From assembly GCA_050742975.1 (NCBI GenBank), contig JBOGDQ010000146.1, positions 1-56,695 on the forward strand: a stretch of 56,695 nt of DNA, written 5' to 3'. The notes under the pieces are model-generated. The model was not told the DNA's origin and did not search any database. It saw only the letters and a program-made list of their open reading frames with translations. Positions 1 to 8,985 of this stretch are shown here, one piece after another; position 1 is the first letter of the stretch; each line of letters opens with the position of its first letter. Source of the DNA: JBDTGE01 sp050742975 (GTDB taxonomy: Bacteria; Actinomycetota; Actinomycetes; Mycobacteriales; Jatrophihabitantaceae). The translations under genes were made by a program, and so were the position numbers.

Positions 1-1123
1 CGTTGATCGCATTGACGTAGAACTCGCCGGCGACGCGAGCGGTGTGCTTGTCCTTGCCGAAGCTGAACATGCCGATGCCGGGGACGAGCACGATCGCCGG
101 GTCGGCGCCGCGGATCGCCGGGCTGTCGGCCGTCGCGTACTTCTTGTAGTAGGCCGCGTAGTCGCGCCGGTACTGCTCGTGCAGCTCGTGCAGCCGGGTG
201 ACCGTATCGTCCAACGGCACGTCGGGAGCCAGGTCGAGAACCATCGGCCGCACCTTGGTGCGCAGGAAGTGATCCGGGCACGACGTGCCGAGCGCAGCCA
301 GCCGGGGATGCTCGGTGCAGGCAAGAAAGTCGAGCACGGCATCGGAGCCGATGTAGTGCCCGACCTGGGCCCGATCGGTCGACGCCAGGCCGCGGATGAA
401 GGGGGCCAACTCTGCAGCCCGGGCGTGCCGCTCGGCAGTCGGCAGCGGCTCGGACGCGGCGACCCGCGTCCCGAACGGCTCCGCGCGCCCGCGCTCGGCG
501 ATGAACCGCTCGGCGGTGCGGATGATCTCCAGCGAGCGCGCCTCGCACTCCTCGCTCGTCGCGCCCCATGCGGTGATGCCGTGCCCGCCCAGGACGCAGC
601 CGATCGCCTGCGGATGACTCGATGCGATAACGGAAATATCAACACCGAGCTGGAAGCCCGGGCGCCGCCACGGCACCCAGACGACGCGATCGCCGAAGCA
701 CTCGCGGGTCAGCCGCTCGCCGTCGGCGGACGTCGCCAGCGCGATGCCCGAGTCCGGGTGCAGGTGGTCGACGTGCGGTGCGTCGACCAGGCCATGCATC
801 GCGGTGTCGATCGAAGGCGCCGCGCCACCCTTGCCGTGCAGGCAGAAGTCGAACGCGGCGACCATCTCGTCCTCGCGCTCGACGCCCGGGGACACCTCCA
901 CGAGCGCCCGCAGCCGGTCCAGCCGCAGCGCGGCCAGGCCCGACGCGTTCAGCGTGCCGAGGTCGCCGCCGGAGCCCTTGACCCAGACGAGCTCGACCGG
1001 CTCGGCGGTGACCGGGTCGGTATCGGTGCCCTTCGCGGACGTGTTGCCGCCGGCGAAGTTGGTGTTGCGGGGATCGGCGCCCAGCCGGTTGGACCGCGCG
1101 ATCAAGTCCTCGACTGTTCCCAT
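1..1123 (-). CDS. rhaEW: Bifunctional rhamnulose-1-phosphate aldolase / lactaldehyde dehydrogenase, N-terminal part (cut by window edge)
   Basis: Last visible gene of the rhamnose operon; the frame is open from ATG at 1123 to the left edge, so about 374 N-terminal residues are seen. The start reads NTNFAGGNTSAKG, with the GGNTS phosphate-binding loop at about residues 25-29 typical of class II aldolases. A DHLHPDSG segment supplies likely zinc-binding histidines. In the known family this domain cleaves L-rhamnulose-1-phosphate to DHAP and L-lactaldehyde, and a C-terminal short-chain dehydrogenase domain oxidises the lactaldehyde to lactate. That second domain would lie outside the window and is inferred. 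The start overlaps the rhaI stop by one base (TGATG), implying translational coupling. A plain aldolase cannot be excluded. Confidence 0.85.
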   Translation of the reverse strand, partial: MGTVEDLIARSNRLGADPRNTNFAGGNTSAKGTDTDPVTAEPVELVWVKGSGGDLGTLNASGLAALRLDRLRALVEVSPGVEREDEMVAAFDFCLHGKGGAAPSIDTAMHGLVDAPHVDHLHPDSGIALATSADGERLTRECFGDRVVWVPWRRPGFQLGVDISVIASSHPQAIGCVLGGHGITAWGATSEECEARSLEIIRTAERFIAERGRAEPFGTRVAASEPLPTAERHARAAELAPFIRGLASTDRAQVGHYIGSDAVLDFLACTEHPRLAALGTSCPDHFLRTKVRPMVLDLAPDVPLDDTVTRLHELHEQYRRDYAAYYKKYATADSPAIRGADPAIVLVPGIGMFSFGKDKHTARVAGEFYVNAIN

Positions 1124-2289
1124 CAGGCCCCCCACCCCGCCTGGTTGCCGCCGATGCGTTCGGCGACGATGCGGTCCGCGTAGCCGGAGTCGAGGTAGGC
1201 CGTCATGGGGTCGGGATGCAGCCCTTGTTCCTCGCGCAGCTCGGCGAGCAGTGATCGCACGTCGGTGTTGTAGGCGTCCATCAGCACGGCGTTGGCGGCG
1301 AGCACGTCACCGCTCGACTGCGCGAGGTCGAGCGCGTCCAGGTCGACGAGCAGCGCCTTGGCGGTGGCCTCCTGGACGTTCATGACGGAGCGGATCTGGC
1401 CAGGGATCTTAGGCTCGATGTTGTGGCACTGGTCGAGCATGAACGCGATCCCGGCGTCCGCGTCCAGGCCGCCGCCGACCAGCACCTCGAACAGGATGCG
1501 GAACAGCTGGAACGGGTCGGCCGCTCCGACGATCAGGTCGTCGTCGGCGTAGAAGCGCGAGTTGAAGTCGAACGCGCCGAGCTTGCCGGCACGCAGCAGG
1601 AAAGCCACGATGAACTCGATGTTCGTGCCCGGCGCGTGGTGACCGGTGTCGACGCACACCTTGGCCCGCTCGCCGAGCTGCAGACAGTGCGCGAACGACG
1701 TACCCCAGTCCGGCACGTCCATCGTGTAGAACGCCGGCTCGAACAGCTTGTACTCCAGGATCAGCCGCTGCTCGCCGCTCAACCGCTCGTACACCGCGGC
1801 GAGCGCCTCGGCCAGCCGGTCCTGCCGCGCGCGGATGCTGTCCTGGCCGGGGTAGTTGGTGCCGTCGGAGAACCAGAGCTTGAGGTCGCGCGAGCCGGTC
1901 TGGTCCATGACGTCGATGCACTCGAAGAGGTGATCGAGCGCCTTGCGGCGCACGCGCGGGTCGGGGTTGGTGACGCTGCCCAGCTTGTAGTCGTCGTCCT
2001 GGAAGACGTTGGCGTTGATCGTCCCCAGCGAGATCCCGGCGTCGGACGCGGCCGTGCCGAGCTTGCCGTAGTCGTCCACCTTGTCCCACGGGATGTGTAG
2101 CGCGACCGACGGCGCGACGCCGGTGAACGCGTGCACTTGCGCCGCATCCGCGATCTTCTCGAACGGGTCACGTGGGACGCCGGCCTGCGCGAAGACCTTG
2201 AACCGCGTCCCGGAGTTGCCGAACGCCCACGAGGGCAGCTCGATCCGCTGGGCACGGAGCACCTGCTTGGCGGCCTCACGGTCGGCCAT
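1123..2289 (-). CDS. rhaI: L-rhamnose isomerase
   Basis: Xylose-isomerase-like TIM-barrel enzyme of about 388 residues converting L-rhamnose to L-rhamnulose in the cytoplasm. The opening ELPSWAFGNSGTRFKVF, the LILEYKLFEPAFYTMD metal/substrate segment, VCVDTGHHAPGTNIE and DFNSRFYADDDL are hallmark blocks of the RhaI family found in actinobacteria and rhizobia, which differs from E. coli RhaA. I chose ATG at 2289 (MADREAAKQ). A GTG at 2307 would add six residues inside the upstream gene. The gene overlaps the preceding isomerase-like gene by 14 bases and the aldolase by one, so it is mid-operon. Confidence 0.93.
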   Translation of the reverse strand: MADREAAKQVLRAQRIELPSWAFGNSGTRFKVFAQAGVPRDPFEKIADAAQVHAFTGVAPSVALHIPWDKVDDYGKLGTAASDAGISLGTINANVFQDDDYKLGSVTNPDPRVRRKALDHLFECIDVMDQTGSRDLKLWFSDGTNYPGQDSIRARQDRLAEALAAVYERLSGEQRLILEYKLFEPAFYTMDVPDWGTSFAHCLQLGERAKVCVDTGHHAPGTNIEFIVAFLLRAGKLGAFDFNSRFYADDDLIVGAADPFQLFRILFEVLVGGGLDADAGIAFMLDQCHNIEPKIPGQIRSVMNVQEATAKALLVDLDALDLAQSSGDVLAANAVLMDAYNTDVRSLLAELREEQGLHPDPMTAYLDSGYADRIVAERIGGNQAGWGA

Positions 2290-3754
2290 AGGAGAACCTG
2301 CTTTCACTATCGGGATTGGCGACGTTCACTTCGACCAGTTCGACACCGAGCAGGTCCGCGGTCGTACGCAGTTCAGGGATCAGCCGACCGGTGCCGAGCG
2401 CCCAGTGGTGGGACATCCCGGTAGCGCTCCAGGCGTCGGTCCACTCGCCCGGGTCGCACCCGAAGTCGACCCGCGAGGTGGTGTTGCCGATCTGCAGCAC
2501 CGGCCCGGGTACGACCTTGCCCTCGGACGCGACGAAGCGGAAGCTGCCGTCACGCTGCTGGGCGATGCCGAACGTGGTCACCGGTCCGTGCCTGACGTCG
2601 AACTCGACCGAGACTCCCCACCCGCGCTTGCCGTGGTACACGCCGAGGCCGCGCAGCAGCGGGCGATGCTCGCTGATCGCCAGGTGCGCCGGGCCGTCGT
2701 GACCCATCTCGACCACCCCATCGCGGAAGTTCAGCGCCTGGAACTCGGTAAACGAACCGCCACCGCCGAGCCGGTCGGTGATCAGCATCGCGAGCGAGGT
2801 GCGCAGCTCGTACTCACCCGCGGCGGGGATGCCGCGTGCGGTCAGCAGCGACGCGCCGAGGATCATTGCGGCGCCGAGCCGCTCGTGCTGCTCGCCCTCG
2901 AGGCCGCGGTGGTAGTAGGCCAGGCTGTCCAGCGAGAAGTCCTCGACGAGCCGGTCCAGGCCTACGGACACCTTGGCCGCCCAGGCGAAGTCCTCGCCCT
3001 GCACGGTGTCGTCGAGATCGAACATCGCGCGGGCCAGGGCCATCCGCTCGGCGGTCTGCGCCTCGGTCACCGCGCTCACGCGCACCCGCAGGTCATCGAA
3101 CTCGAGCACCTCCAGGTGGCCGCCGAGGTTCGCCGGCACCAGGGTGAGATCGGTCGACACGTCGAGCATGCCCGGGTACAGGTGACCCATCAGGCCGTGC
3201 CGCCCATGCCGCAGCGCGCCGCGCACACCGGCCGCCTTGATCCACCGCGCGATCCTCGTCCAGGCCCGCTCGTCCTCGACGTAGCCGGACACCGAGCGGA
3301 ACGGCACGCCGCAGCGCAGGAATGCGTTCGCCATCTCCGGCAGCGGACAGGCGCCGCAGTACGCCAGCCACTGGCCGGTGTCGAAGCTCGCGTGATCCAT
3401 CGCCTCGGTCGGCTGCAGGTTGATCAGCAGCACCGGAGCCCCGCTGCGCTGCGCGATCGGCAACAGCATCGCCGCGGTCATGTAGGTGGTGAGGAAGCCG
3501 ACGATCAGATCGCAGCCCGCAACACGCAGCCGCTCGGCCGCGCGCGCGCCCTCCTCGGCGTCGGAGATGAAGCCGACGTCCACCACGTCGCAGTCCAGCG
3601 CGCTCATCCGCTCGGACACGCGTGCGGCCGAACGCTGCAACTGCGGCAGCAGTTCGGGGAACTGCGGCCAGTACGCGCCGAGGCCGCCGGCGACCAGGCC
3701 GACCTTCGTGCGCCGGGCCGTGATGCGGCCCAGGGCCGGCGTTGCGACGGTCAT
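2276..3754 (-). CDS. L-fucose/L-arabinose isomerase family protein in the rhamnose operon
   Basis: About 492 residues from ATG at 3754. The N-terminal region (KVGLVAGGLGAYWPQFPEL, then DVVDVGFISDAEEGARAAERL and DLIVGFLTTYMTA) is the substrate-binding domain of the L-fucose/L-arabinose isomerase fold (COG2407-like). The C-terminal part has EFQALNFRDGVVEMGHDGPAH, resembling the metal-binding region. Its start overlaps the rhaM stop (ATGA). The operon already has a dedicated rhaI, so this protein may act on another 6-deoxy sugar brought in by the same transporter, or on rhamnose itself. The family assignment is fairly secure; the substrate is unknown. Confidence 0.75.
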   Translation of the reverse strand: MTVATPALGRITARRTKVGLVAGGLGAYWPQFPELLPQLQRSAARVSERMSALDCDVVDVGFISDAEEGARAAERLRVAGCDLIVGFLTTYMTAAMLLPIAQRSGAPVLLINLQPTEAMDHASFDTGQWLAYCGACPLPEMANAFLRCGVPFRSVSGYVEDERAWTRIARWIKAAGVRGALRHGRHGLMGHLYPGMLDVSTDLTLVPANLGGHLEVLEFDDLRVRVSAVTEAQTAERMALARAMFDLDDTVQGEDFAWAAKVSVGLDRLVEDFSLDSLAYYHRGLEGEQHERLGAAMILGASLLTARGIPAAGEYELRTSLAMLITDRLGGGGSFTEFQALNFRDGVVEMGHDGPAHLAISEHRPLLRGLGVYHGKRGWGVSVEFDVRHGPVTTFGIAQQRDGSFRFVASEGKVVPGPVLQIGNTTSRVDFGCDPGEWTDAWSATGMSHHWALGTGRLIPELRTTADLLGVELVEVNVANPDSESRFSYGRP

Positions 3755-4116
3755 GGCAGCGCTCCTTCCGATCGCTCGTCGAGGTGGTTCAGTTGATCGT
3801 CGAGGTTGAACAGCTCGTCCAGAAGCTCGAAGGTCTCGTCCGGCCCGCGACCGTCCGTCCCGACGAAGAACCGGGTCATCCCGGCCTGCCAGCGCGCGTT
3901 GACCGCCGTGGCTGCCATCACCGCCTGGGCGGCCGCTAGGTCGTCCGCCTCCACGTAGCCGACGAGCAACCCGTCCTGGTGAGCGAAGATCGAGTAGTTG
4001 CGCCATCCGCTGTCGCGCAAGGCGATCAGCATCTCCGGCCACACCTGCGCGTGCCGTTCCCGATACTCCTCGAGCAGCTCCGGCCGGACGTGGAGCAGGA
4101 AGCAGTAGCGGGCCAT
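3751..4116 (-). CDS. rhaM: L-rhamnose mutarotase
   Basis: A 121-residue protein of the RhaM family (dimeric ferredoxin-like barrel) that interconverts alpha and beta anomers of L-rhamnose. The sequence MARYCFLLHVRPELLEEYRE places Tyr18 and His22 where the E. coli enzyme has its catalytic pair, and IFAHQDGLLVGYVEADD is the central conserved block. ATG at 4116 is chosen because GAGGAG lies a few bases upstream; longer frames to 4299 run into rhaS. The stop overlaps the start of the isomerase-like gene by four bases. The acidic tail (LLDELFNLDDQLNHLDE) is longer than in E. coli. Confidence 0.92.
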   Translation of the reverse strand: MARYCFLLHVRPELLEEYRERHAQVWPEMLIALRDSGWRNYSIFAHQDGLLVGYVEADDLAAAQAVMAATAVNARWQAGMTRFFVGTDGRGPDETFELLDELFNLDDQLNHLDERSEGALP

Positions 4117-4139
4117 GACTCCTCTTCTGGTGGATCGAT

Positions 4140-4175
4140 GCCCGGCCGGCGGCGATGAGAGCACGCCGGCCGGGC
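4140..4175 (-). terminator. GC-rich 12-bp hairpin between rhaS and rhaM
   Basis: Perfect inverted repeat GCCCGGCCGGCG / CGCCGGCCGGGC with a 12-nt loop, just after the rhaS stop and 24 bases before the rhaM ATG. There is no T-run. Inside an operon such a structure commonly works as a partial terminator or a 3' mRNA stabiliser, letting the binding-protein message accumulate above the enzyme genes. The structure is seen; the function is inferred. Confidence 0.6.
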
Positions 4176-4195
4176 ACCCGTTCGTGAACGTGGGA

Positions 4196-5272
4196 TCAGA
4201 AGTTGAACTTGTCCACGTTCGACTTGTCGAACACCGTCGGCGGGCCGAGGACGACCGACGGTCCGGTTCCGGCGGCGGGAGCGAGCACCTTGTAGTCACC
4301 GAGCGTGCCCGCCTTGAAGCTCGAGCCGGTCTGCAGGCTCGCCGTTCCCGAGGCCAGCGCGGCGGCTGCGTAGCCCGCCAGGTAGCCGAGGTCGGACGGG
4401 TTCCACAGCTCGAACGACTGCACGGTGCCGTCGTGGATGTAGGCCTTCATCTGCGACGGCAGGCCGAGGCCGGTCAGGGTCACCCGCTTGGCCACGTCCT
4501 TGTGCGTCGAGAGGTACTGCGCCGCGGTCGAGATGCCCACCGTCGTCGGCGAGATGATGCCCTTGAGGTTCGGGTAGGCCGAGAGCAGTCCCTGCAGCAC
4601 GGTCAGCGAGGTCGCCGGGTCGTCGTTGCCGTACACGGTCGAGACCAGCTTCATGTTGGGGTACTTCTTCAGCTGCACCTTCATGTACTTGATCCACGAG
4701 TTCTGGTTGGTTGCGCTGGCCGCCGCGGACAGGATCGCGATGTCGCCCTTGCTGCCAATCTGCTTGGCCAGCAGGTCGACCTCGGACGTCCCGATCTGCT
4801 CGGTGTTGGCCTGGTTGATGAACAGGTGGCTCGGCGTGCTGCCGCAGGAGATGTCCGAGTCGAACGAGACGATCGCAATCCCCTTCTTGGCCGCCTGGTT
4901 CAGCGTCGGGCACAGCGCCGACGGGTCGTTGGCTGCGATGACGATCGCGTTCGCGTTGGCCTGGATCGCCGCCTGGATCGACGGGATCTGCGCCGCTGCG
5001 GTGTCCTGCGTTCCGCTGCTCACGGTCACCGTGCCACCGAGCTCGGCGAGCGCCTTCTGGCCACCCTTGTCGGCGAGCACCTCGTACGGGTTCTGCGTGT
5101 CCTTCGGAATGAAGTAGACCTTCAGCGCTTTCTTCACGCTCGTCGCGGTGGGGCTGCCTGGGTTGTCTCCCTTCTTGGCGGAGGTCGAACCGCAGGCGGC
5201 CAGTGCGCCACCCACGAGCACGGCGGTGACGGCGGCGGCCGCCACGCGGCGGGCCGTCCGGTTTCCGGTCAT
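4196..5272 (-). CDS. rhaS: Rhamnose ABC transporter substrate-binding lipoprotein
   Basis: A 358-residue periplasmic-binding-protein-like domain (type 1, sugar) with a lipoprotein signal: positive MTGNRTARR, hydrophobic stretch, lipobox LAAC with the lipidated Cys at residue 27. The mature part starts VYFIPKDTQNPYEVLADKGGQ and has the IVIAANDPSALCPTLNQAAKKG motif of RbsB/RhaS-type proteins. It delivers the sugar to RhaP/RhaQ at the outer face of the membrane. The ribosome-binding site is AAGGAAGG. It lies 72 bases after rhaQ and is followed by a strong hairpin. Rhamnose specificity is inferred from the operon. Confidence 0.92.
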   Translation of the reverse strand: MTGNRTARRVAAAAVTAVLVGGALAACGSTSAKKGDNPGSPTATSVKKALKVYFIPKDTQNPYEVLADKGGQKALAELGGTVTVSSGTQDTAAAQIPSIQAAIQANANAIVIAANDPSALCPTLNQAAKKGIAIVSFDSDISCGSTPSHLFINQANTEQIGTSEVDLLAKQIGSKGDIAILSAAASATNQNSWIKYMKVQLKKYPNMKLVSTVYGNDDPATSLTVLQGLLSAYPNLKGIISPTTVGISTAAQYLSTHKDVAKRVTLTGLGLPSQMKAYIHDGTVQSFELWNPSDLGYLAGYAAAALASGTASLQTGSSFKAGTLGDYKVLAPAAGTGPSVVLGPPTVFDKSNVDKFNF

Positions 5273-5344
5273 GGTGTTGCCTTCCTTTGATGGGTGCAGC
5301 GTGGATGTGCTGCATCGGACGGTGCGGTCGAACAGGAATGCGAC

Positions 5345-6406
5345 TCAGGTCTGGACCCGTCTGAACCGGGTGCGGGTGCGCGTCACGACCTCCCCGAAGT
5401 TCGGGACGATCACGCTGATGAGCAGCAGCACGCCGGTGACGATGCTCTGCTTCTCGGCGGACACGTTGATCTGCGTGAGCGCCATCTGCAGGCTGCCGAA
5501 GATGGCCACCGAAAGCACGACGCCGGGGATGCTGCCACGGCCGCCGAAGATGGAGACGCCACCGAACAGGACGATGGCCACGACGTTGAGCTCGAGCCCG
5601 GTGCCGGCGCCGTAGCTGACCGACGCGTTCTGCATCGCGAGCAGGATCCCGGCGAACGCGCTCAGCACGCCGGACAGCACGAAGAGCCAGAACTTGATCC
5701 GCTTCACCCGGATGCCGGCGAACTCGGCCGCCTCCGGCTGCAGCCCGATCGCCACCATCGAGCGGCCGAGCCGCGAACCGTGCAGCACCACGCCGAAGAT
5801 CACCGCCAGCACGATGAAGATCGCCAGCGACCACGACAGCTGCGTGCCGGGGATGGACTGGGCGCCGATGTTCTGCAGCCAGGTCGGGAACTGCGGGTCG
5901 CCGGGGGCGGGGACGATGAGCGAGCCGAGCATGATCTCGGCGATGCCGCGGAACAGGGTCAGCGTGCCGATGGTGACTGCGATGGACGGCAGCCCGACCC
6001 GGGACACCAGGAAGCCGTTGAGCGCCCCGCCCGCAGCACCGACGAGCAGTGCGGCGAGGAAGGCGGGCCAGATCGACCAGCCGTGGTGCCACAGGTAGCC
6101 CACCGTCGCGCCGGACAGGCCGAGCATCGAGGCCACCGACAGGTCGATCTCTCCGGTCATCACCACGAACGTCATGGGCAGGGCCATGATCGCGATGAAG
6201 CCGGTGTTGATCCCGAGGTAGAACACCGTGCTCGGGTTGGTGAACGTCGGCGACTTCGCCGACCCGTAGATCAGCACGGCGACGAGCACCAGGACCAGGC
6301 CGGACTCCCACCGGACCGCGCTGCGCCAGATCGGCTGCCGGCCGGAGCCGGTCGGCGCGGACCCGGTCACGCTCTCCGCCGTGGGCATGGCGACGTCAGA
6401 GGTCAC
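5345..6406 (-). CDS. rhaQ: Rhamnose ABC transporter permease (second)
   Basis: A 353-residue permease of the ribose/rhamnose type (BPD_transp_2). An N-terminal cytoplasmic stretch of about 30 residues precedes roughly ten hydrophobic segments. The block MTFVVMTGEIDLSVASMLGLSGA and the late IVLFGGVSIFGGRGSIPG are family signatures. GTG at 6406 overlaps the rhaP stop by 11 bases; an ATG at 6388 is an alternative that would sit just past it. With RhaP it forms the heterodimeric membrane channel driven by RhaT. Confidence 0.9.
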   Translation of the reverse strand: MTSDVAMPTAESVTGSAPTGSGRQPIWRSAVRWESGLVLVLVAVLIYGSAKSPTFTNPSTVFYLGINTGFIAIMALPMTFVVMTGEIDLSVASMLGLSGATVGYLWHHGWSIWPAFLAALLVGAAGGALNGFLVSRVGLPSIAVTIGTLTLFRGIAEIMLGSLIVPAPGDPQFPTWLQNIGAQSIPGTQLSWSLAIFIVLAVIFGVVLHGSRLGRSMVAIGLQPEAAEFAGIRVKRIKFWLFVLSGVLSAFAGILLAMQNASVSYGAGTGLELNVVAIVLFGGVSIFGGRGSIPGVVLSVAIFGSLQMALTQINVSAEKQSIVTGVLLLISVIVPNFGEVVTRTRTRFRRVQT

Positions 6407-7430
6407 GGTGGGCTCCCTCGGTCGACTTGAGGGTTCGGGTCACCCGAAGCGAGAGCCAGCGGTCGAACGCGATCGCGGCGAGCATGAGCGCTCCGGCGAT
6501 CGCCTGGTTCCAGAACGCCGAGACGCGCGAGGCGACCAGGGCCTGGTTGATCGTGTTGAGCAGGACAGCGCCCAGGGCCGCGCCGACGACGGTCCCGCTG
6601 CCGCCGAAGATCGCGACCCCACCGACGACCACGGCGGAGATGACCGTGAGCTCGTAGCCGAGACCACCGCTGTTGTCGATCTGCGTGTGCAGTGCGAGGA
6701 ACAGCGCACCGGCCAGGCCGGCCAGCGTTCCGCTGATGACGAACGCGGAGAAGACCCGGCGCTCGACCGGGATGCCGGCCAGGGCCGCGGCGTCCGGGTT
6801 CGAACCGATCGCGTACAGCTCGCGGCTGGCCCGGTACGAGCGCATCGCATAGCCGACGACGACCACGACGACGGCCACGATGATCGCCAGCCACGGGATA
6901 CCCAGCAGGTTCCGGTAGCCCACCGCGGAGAACGTCCCGGGGATCGCGTAGGGGTCGATGCGATCGCCGCTGACGATCACGCCGTCGATGCCACGGATGA
7001 CGTACAGCATGCCCAGCGTGACGACGAGGCTGGGCACCCGCATGACGGCGACGATGAAGCCGTTGACCACACCGCAGACCGCGCCGATCAGGATGGCGAC
7101 GGCGAACCCGGACCACACCGGGATGTGGTGGTACTTGAACAGGTCGCCGACGATGTACGCCGACAGGCCCAGCACCGACCCCACGGACAGGTCGACGTTG
7201 CGGGTGATGATGACGAGCGTCTCGCCCACGCCGAGCAACGCGATGAGCGCCGCGCCGCTCAACAGTTGCTGGATGCTGTTCGCATCCAGGAAGTGCGAGT
7301 TCTTGATCGACGTGACCGCAACGACCAGCACGATCAGCAGCGCGATGCCGGCCTCGCGGGCCCGCAGCAGGGTGAGGATGCGCTCGCTCGAGCCGCTCTC
7401 GACAGGACGTTCCTCCACAGCCGAAGTCAT
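6396..7430 (-). CDS. rhaP: Rhamnose ABC transporter permease (first)
   Basis: A 344-residue membrane permease, paralogous to the next gene. It has about ten transmembrane segments, the motif TLVIITRNVDLSVGSVLGLS and the late VVVGGVAIFGGSGTVVG block that marks sugar permeases of this family. ATG at 7430 overlaps the rhaT stop by four bases (ATGA), showing coupled translation. A longer frame to 8141 lies on the rhaT coding region and is not used. Confidence 0.9.
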   Translation of the reverse strand: MTSAVEERPVESGSSERILTLLRAREAGIALLIVLVVAVTSIKNSHFLDANSIQQLLSGAALIALLGVGETLVIITRNVDLSVGSVLGLSAYIVGDLFKYHHIPVWSGFAVAILIGAVCGVVNGFIVAVMRVPSLVVTLGMLYVIRGIDGVIVSGDRIDPYAIPGTFSAVGYRNLLGIPWLAIIVAVVVVVVGYAMRSYRASRELYAIGSNPDAAALAGIPVERRVFSAFVISGTLAGLAGALFLALHTQIDNSGGLGYELTVISAVVVGGVAIFGGSGTVVGAALGAVLLNTINQALVASRVSAFWNQAIAGALMLAAIAFDRWLSLRVTRTLKSTEGAHRDL

Positions 7431-8938
7431 GCGGCGCTCACCGCGTCCTGGCCGGTGGCAGCCCGCATGATCGACGTCTCGTCGGCCTCGGCGCGGGTCA
7501 GCTCGGCGGTGATCCGGCCCTCCCGCAGCACGATGACCCGGTCGGCCATGCCGAGCACCTCGGGCAGCTCCGAGGAGATCATCAGCACGGCCATCCCCTC
7601 GGCGACCAGGCCGTCCAGGATGCGGTGGACCTCCGCCTTGGTGCTGACGTCGATGCCGCGCGTCGGCTCGTCGATAATCAGCAGCCTCGGGTTGCGGGCC
7701 AGCCACTTGCCGAGCACGACCTTCTGCTGGTTGCCGCCGGACAGGGTGGATACGGCGTTCGCCATCCGGCCGTACTTCAGCTGCAGACGGCCGGCCCAGG
7801 CGGTGGCCAGCTTGCGCTCGCGCGAGCGGCGGATCAGGCCGCCGCGGCTGAGCCGCCCGAGCGAGGCCAGCGCGACGTTCTGGTCGATGCCGAGGTCCAT
7901 GACCAGGCCCTGCTGCCGGCGATCCTCGGGCACCAGGGCCACACCGGCATCCATCGCGGCGAGCGGGTTGGCGTTGGCCAGTTCCTTGCCGTCGAGGCGA
8001 ACCGCGCCCGAGGTGCGCCGGTCGATCCCGAAGATCGCCCGGGCCACCTCGGTCCGCCCCGCGCCGACCAGCCCGGCCAGTGCGACGATCTCGCCGCTGC
8101 GGACGGTGAAGCTGATGTGCTCGAACACGTCCTGGCTGCACAGGTCGTCCACCTGCAGCACGACCTCGCCCGGCGTCGTCTCGGTCTTGGGGAACAGCGC
8201 ATCCAGGTCGCGGCCGACCATCGAGCGGATGATGTCGTCGATCGTGACCTCGGTAATCGCGGCCGTGCGCACGAACCGCCCGTCCCGCATGATCGTCACG
8301 CGCTGGCAGCTCGCGAAGACCTCCTCCAGCCGGTGCGAGATGAACAGCACCGCGGCGCCCTGGCTGCGCAACGTGTTCATCACGGTGAACAGACGGGCGA
8401 CCTCGACCGACGTGAGCGCGGCTGTCGGCTCGTCCATGACCAGTACCTGCGCATTGAACGAGAGCGCCTTGGCGATCTCGACGATCTGCTGGTCGGCGAC
8501 GGACAGGCCGCGCGCTATCCGGCTCGGATCGAGCGCGACGCCGAGCCGCTTGAAGATGGCGTCGGTCTGCCGGTGCATCTCGGCCCGGTCGATCCGCCGG
8601 CCCGAACCCACCGGCTGGCGGCCCATGAAGATGTTCTCGGCGACGGTCAGATCCGGGAACAGCGTCGGCTCCTGGTAGATGATCGAGACACCGGCATCGC
8701 GCGACGCGGCGGGGCCGGCGAAGTCGACAGCCTCGCCGTCGATCAGTAGCACGCCGCTGTCGGTGCGGTAGACGCCGGCCAGGATCTTCACCAGGGTGGA
8801 CTTGCCGGCGCCGTTCTCACCGACGAGCGCGTGCGCCTCACCCGGATACAGGGTGATCGACCCGTCCACAAGGGCCCGCACCGCGCCGAAGCTCTTGGTC
8901 GCGTTCTGCAGCACCAGCCGAGCGTTCGCGTCCGTCAC
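7427..8938 (-). CDS. rhaT: Rhamnose ABC transporter ATP-binding protein (tandem domains)
   Basis: A 503-residue sugar ABC ATPase with two nucleotide-binding domains, as in RbsA/MglA. The first has Walker A GENGAGKST at residues 40-48, a degenerate signature LSVADQQ and Walker B VLVMDEPTAAL. The second has the degenerate Walker A GLVGAGRTE usual for this family, a full signature LSGGNQQK and LLIIDEPTRGID. GTG at 8938 is preceded by GGGAGA. It is the first gene of the rhamnose operon, directly behind the promoter and operator at 8959-9015. This RhaT is the rhizobial-style ABC ATPase, unrelated to the E. coli symporter of the same name. Confidence 0.93.
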   Translation of the reverse strand: MTDANARLVLQNATKSFGAVRALVDGSITLYPGEAHALVGENGAGKSTLVKILAGVYRTDSGVLLIDGEAVDFAGPAASRDAGVSIIYQEPTLFPDLTVAENIFMGRQPVGSGRRIDRAEMHRQTDAIFKRLGVALDPSRIARGLSVADQQIVEIAKALSFNAQVLVMDEPTAALTSVEVARLFTVMNTLRSQGAAVLFISHRLEEVFASCQRVTIMRDGRFVRTAAITEVTIDDIIRSMVGRDLDALFPKTETTPGEVVLQVDDLCSQDVFEHISFTVRSGEIVALAGLVGAGRTEVARAIFGIDRRTSGAVRLDGKELANANPLAAMDAGVALVPEDRRQQGLVMDLGIDQNVALASLGRLSRGGLIRRSRERKLATAWAGRLQLKYGRMANAVSTLSGGNQQKVVLGKWLARNPRLLIIDEPTRGIDVSTKAEVHRILDGLVAEGMAVLMISSELPEVLGMADRVIVLREGRITAELTRAEADETSIMRAATGQDAVSAA

Positions 8939-8958
8939 GCGCTGTCTCCCGAGGTTTT

Positions 8959-8972
8959 ATGAAACCTTTCAT
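8959..8972. promoter_or_regulatory. LacI-family operator palindrome in front of the rhamnose operon
   Basis: Perfect inverted repeat ATGAAA-CC-TTTCAT, 20 bases upstream of the rhaT GTG. It would fall at about +7 to +20 relative to the start point predicted from the promoter at 8986-9015, a good place for a repressor to block transcription. The TGAAA/TTTCA half-sites are typical of LacI-family operators, and the divergent LacI-family gene is the obvious binder. Sequence symmetry is seen; the binder is inferred. Confidence 0.75.
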
Positions 8973-8985
8973 TCCTGCGCGCCCT

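Noticed and set aside
44..1183. Long plus-strand open frame opposite the aldolase gene
   Set aside because: Its product is Arg/Ala/Gly-rich low-information sequence, and the minus strand encodes a conserved aldolase over the whole stretch.
2081..3796. 571-codon plus-strand open frame
   Set aside because: It lies opposite rhaI and the isomerase-like gene; long antisense frames arise from G/C third positions in this genome.
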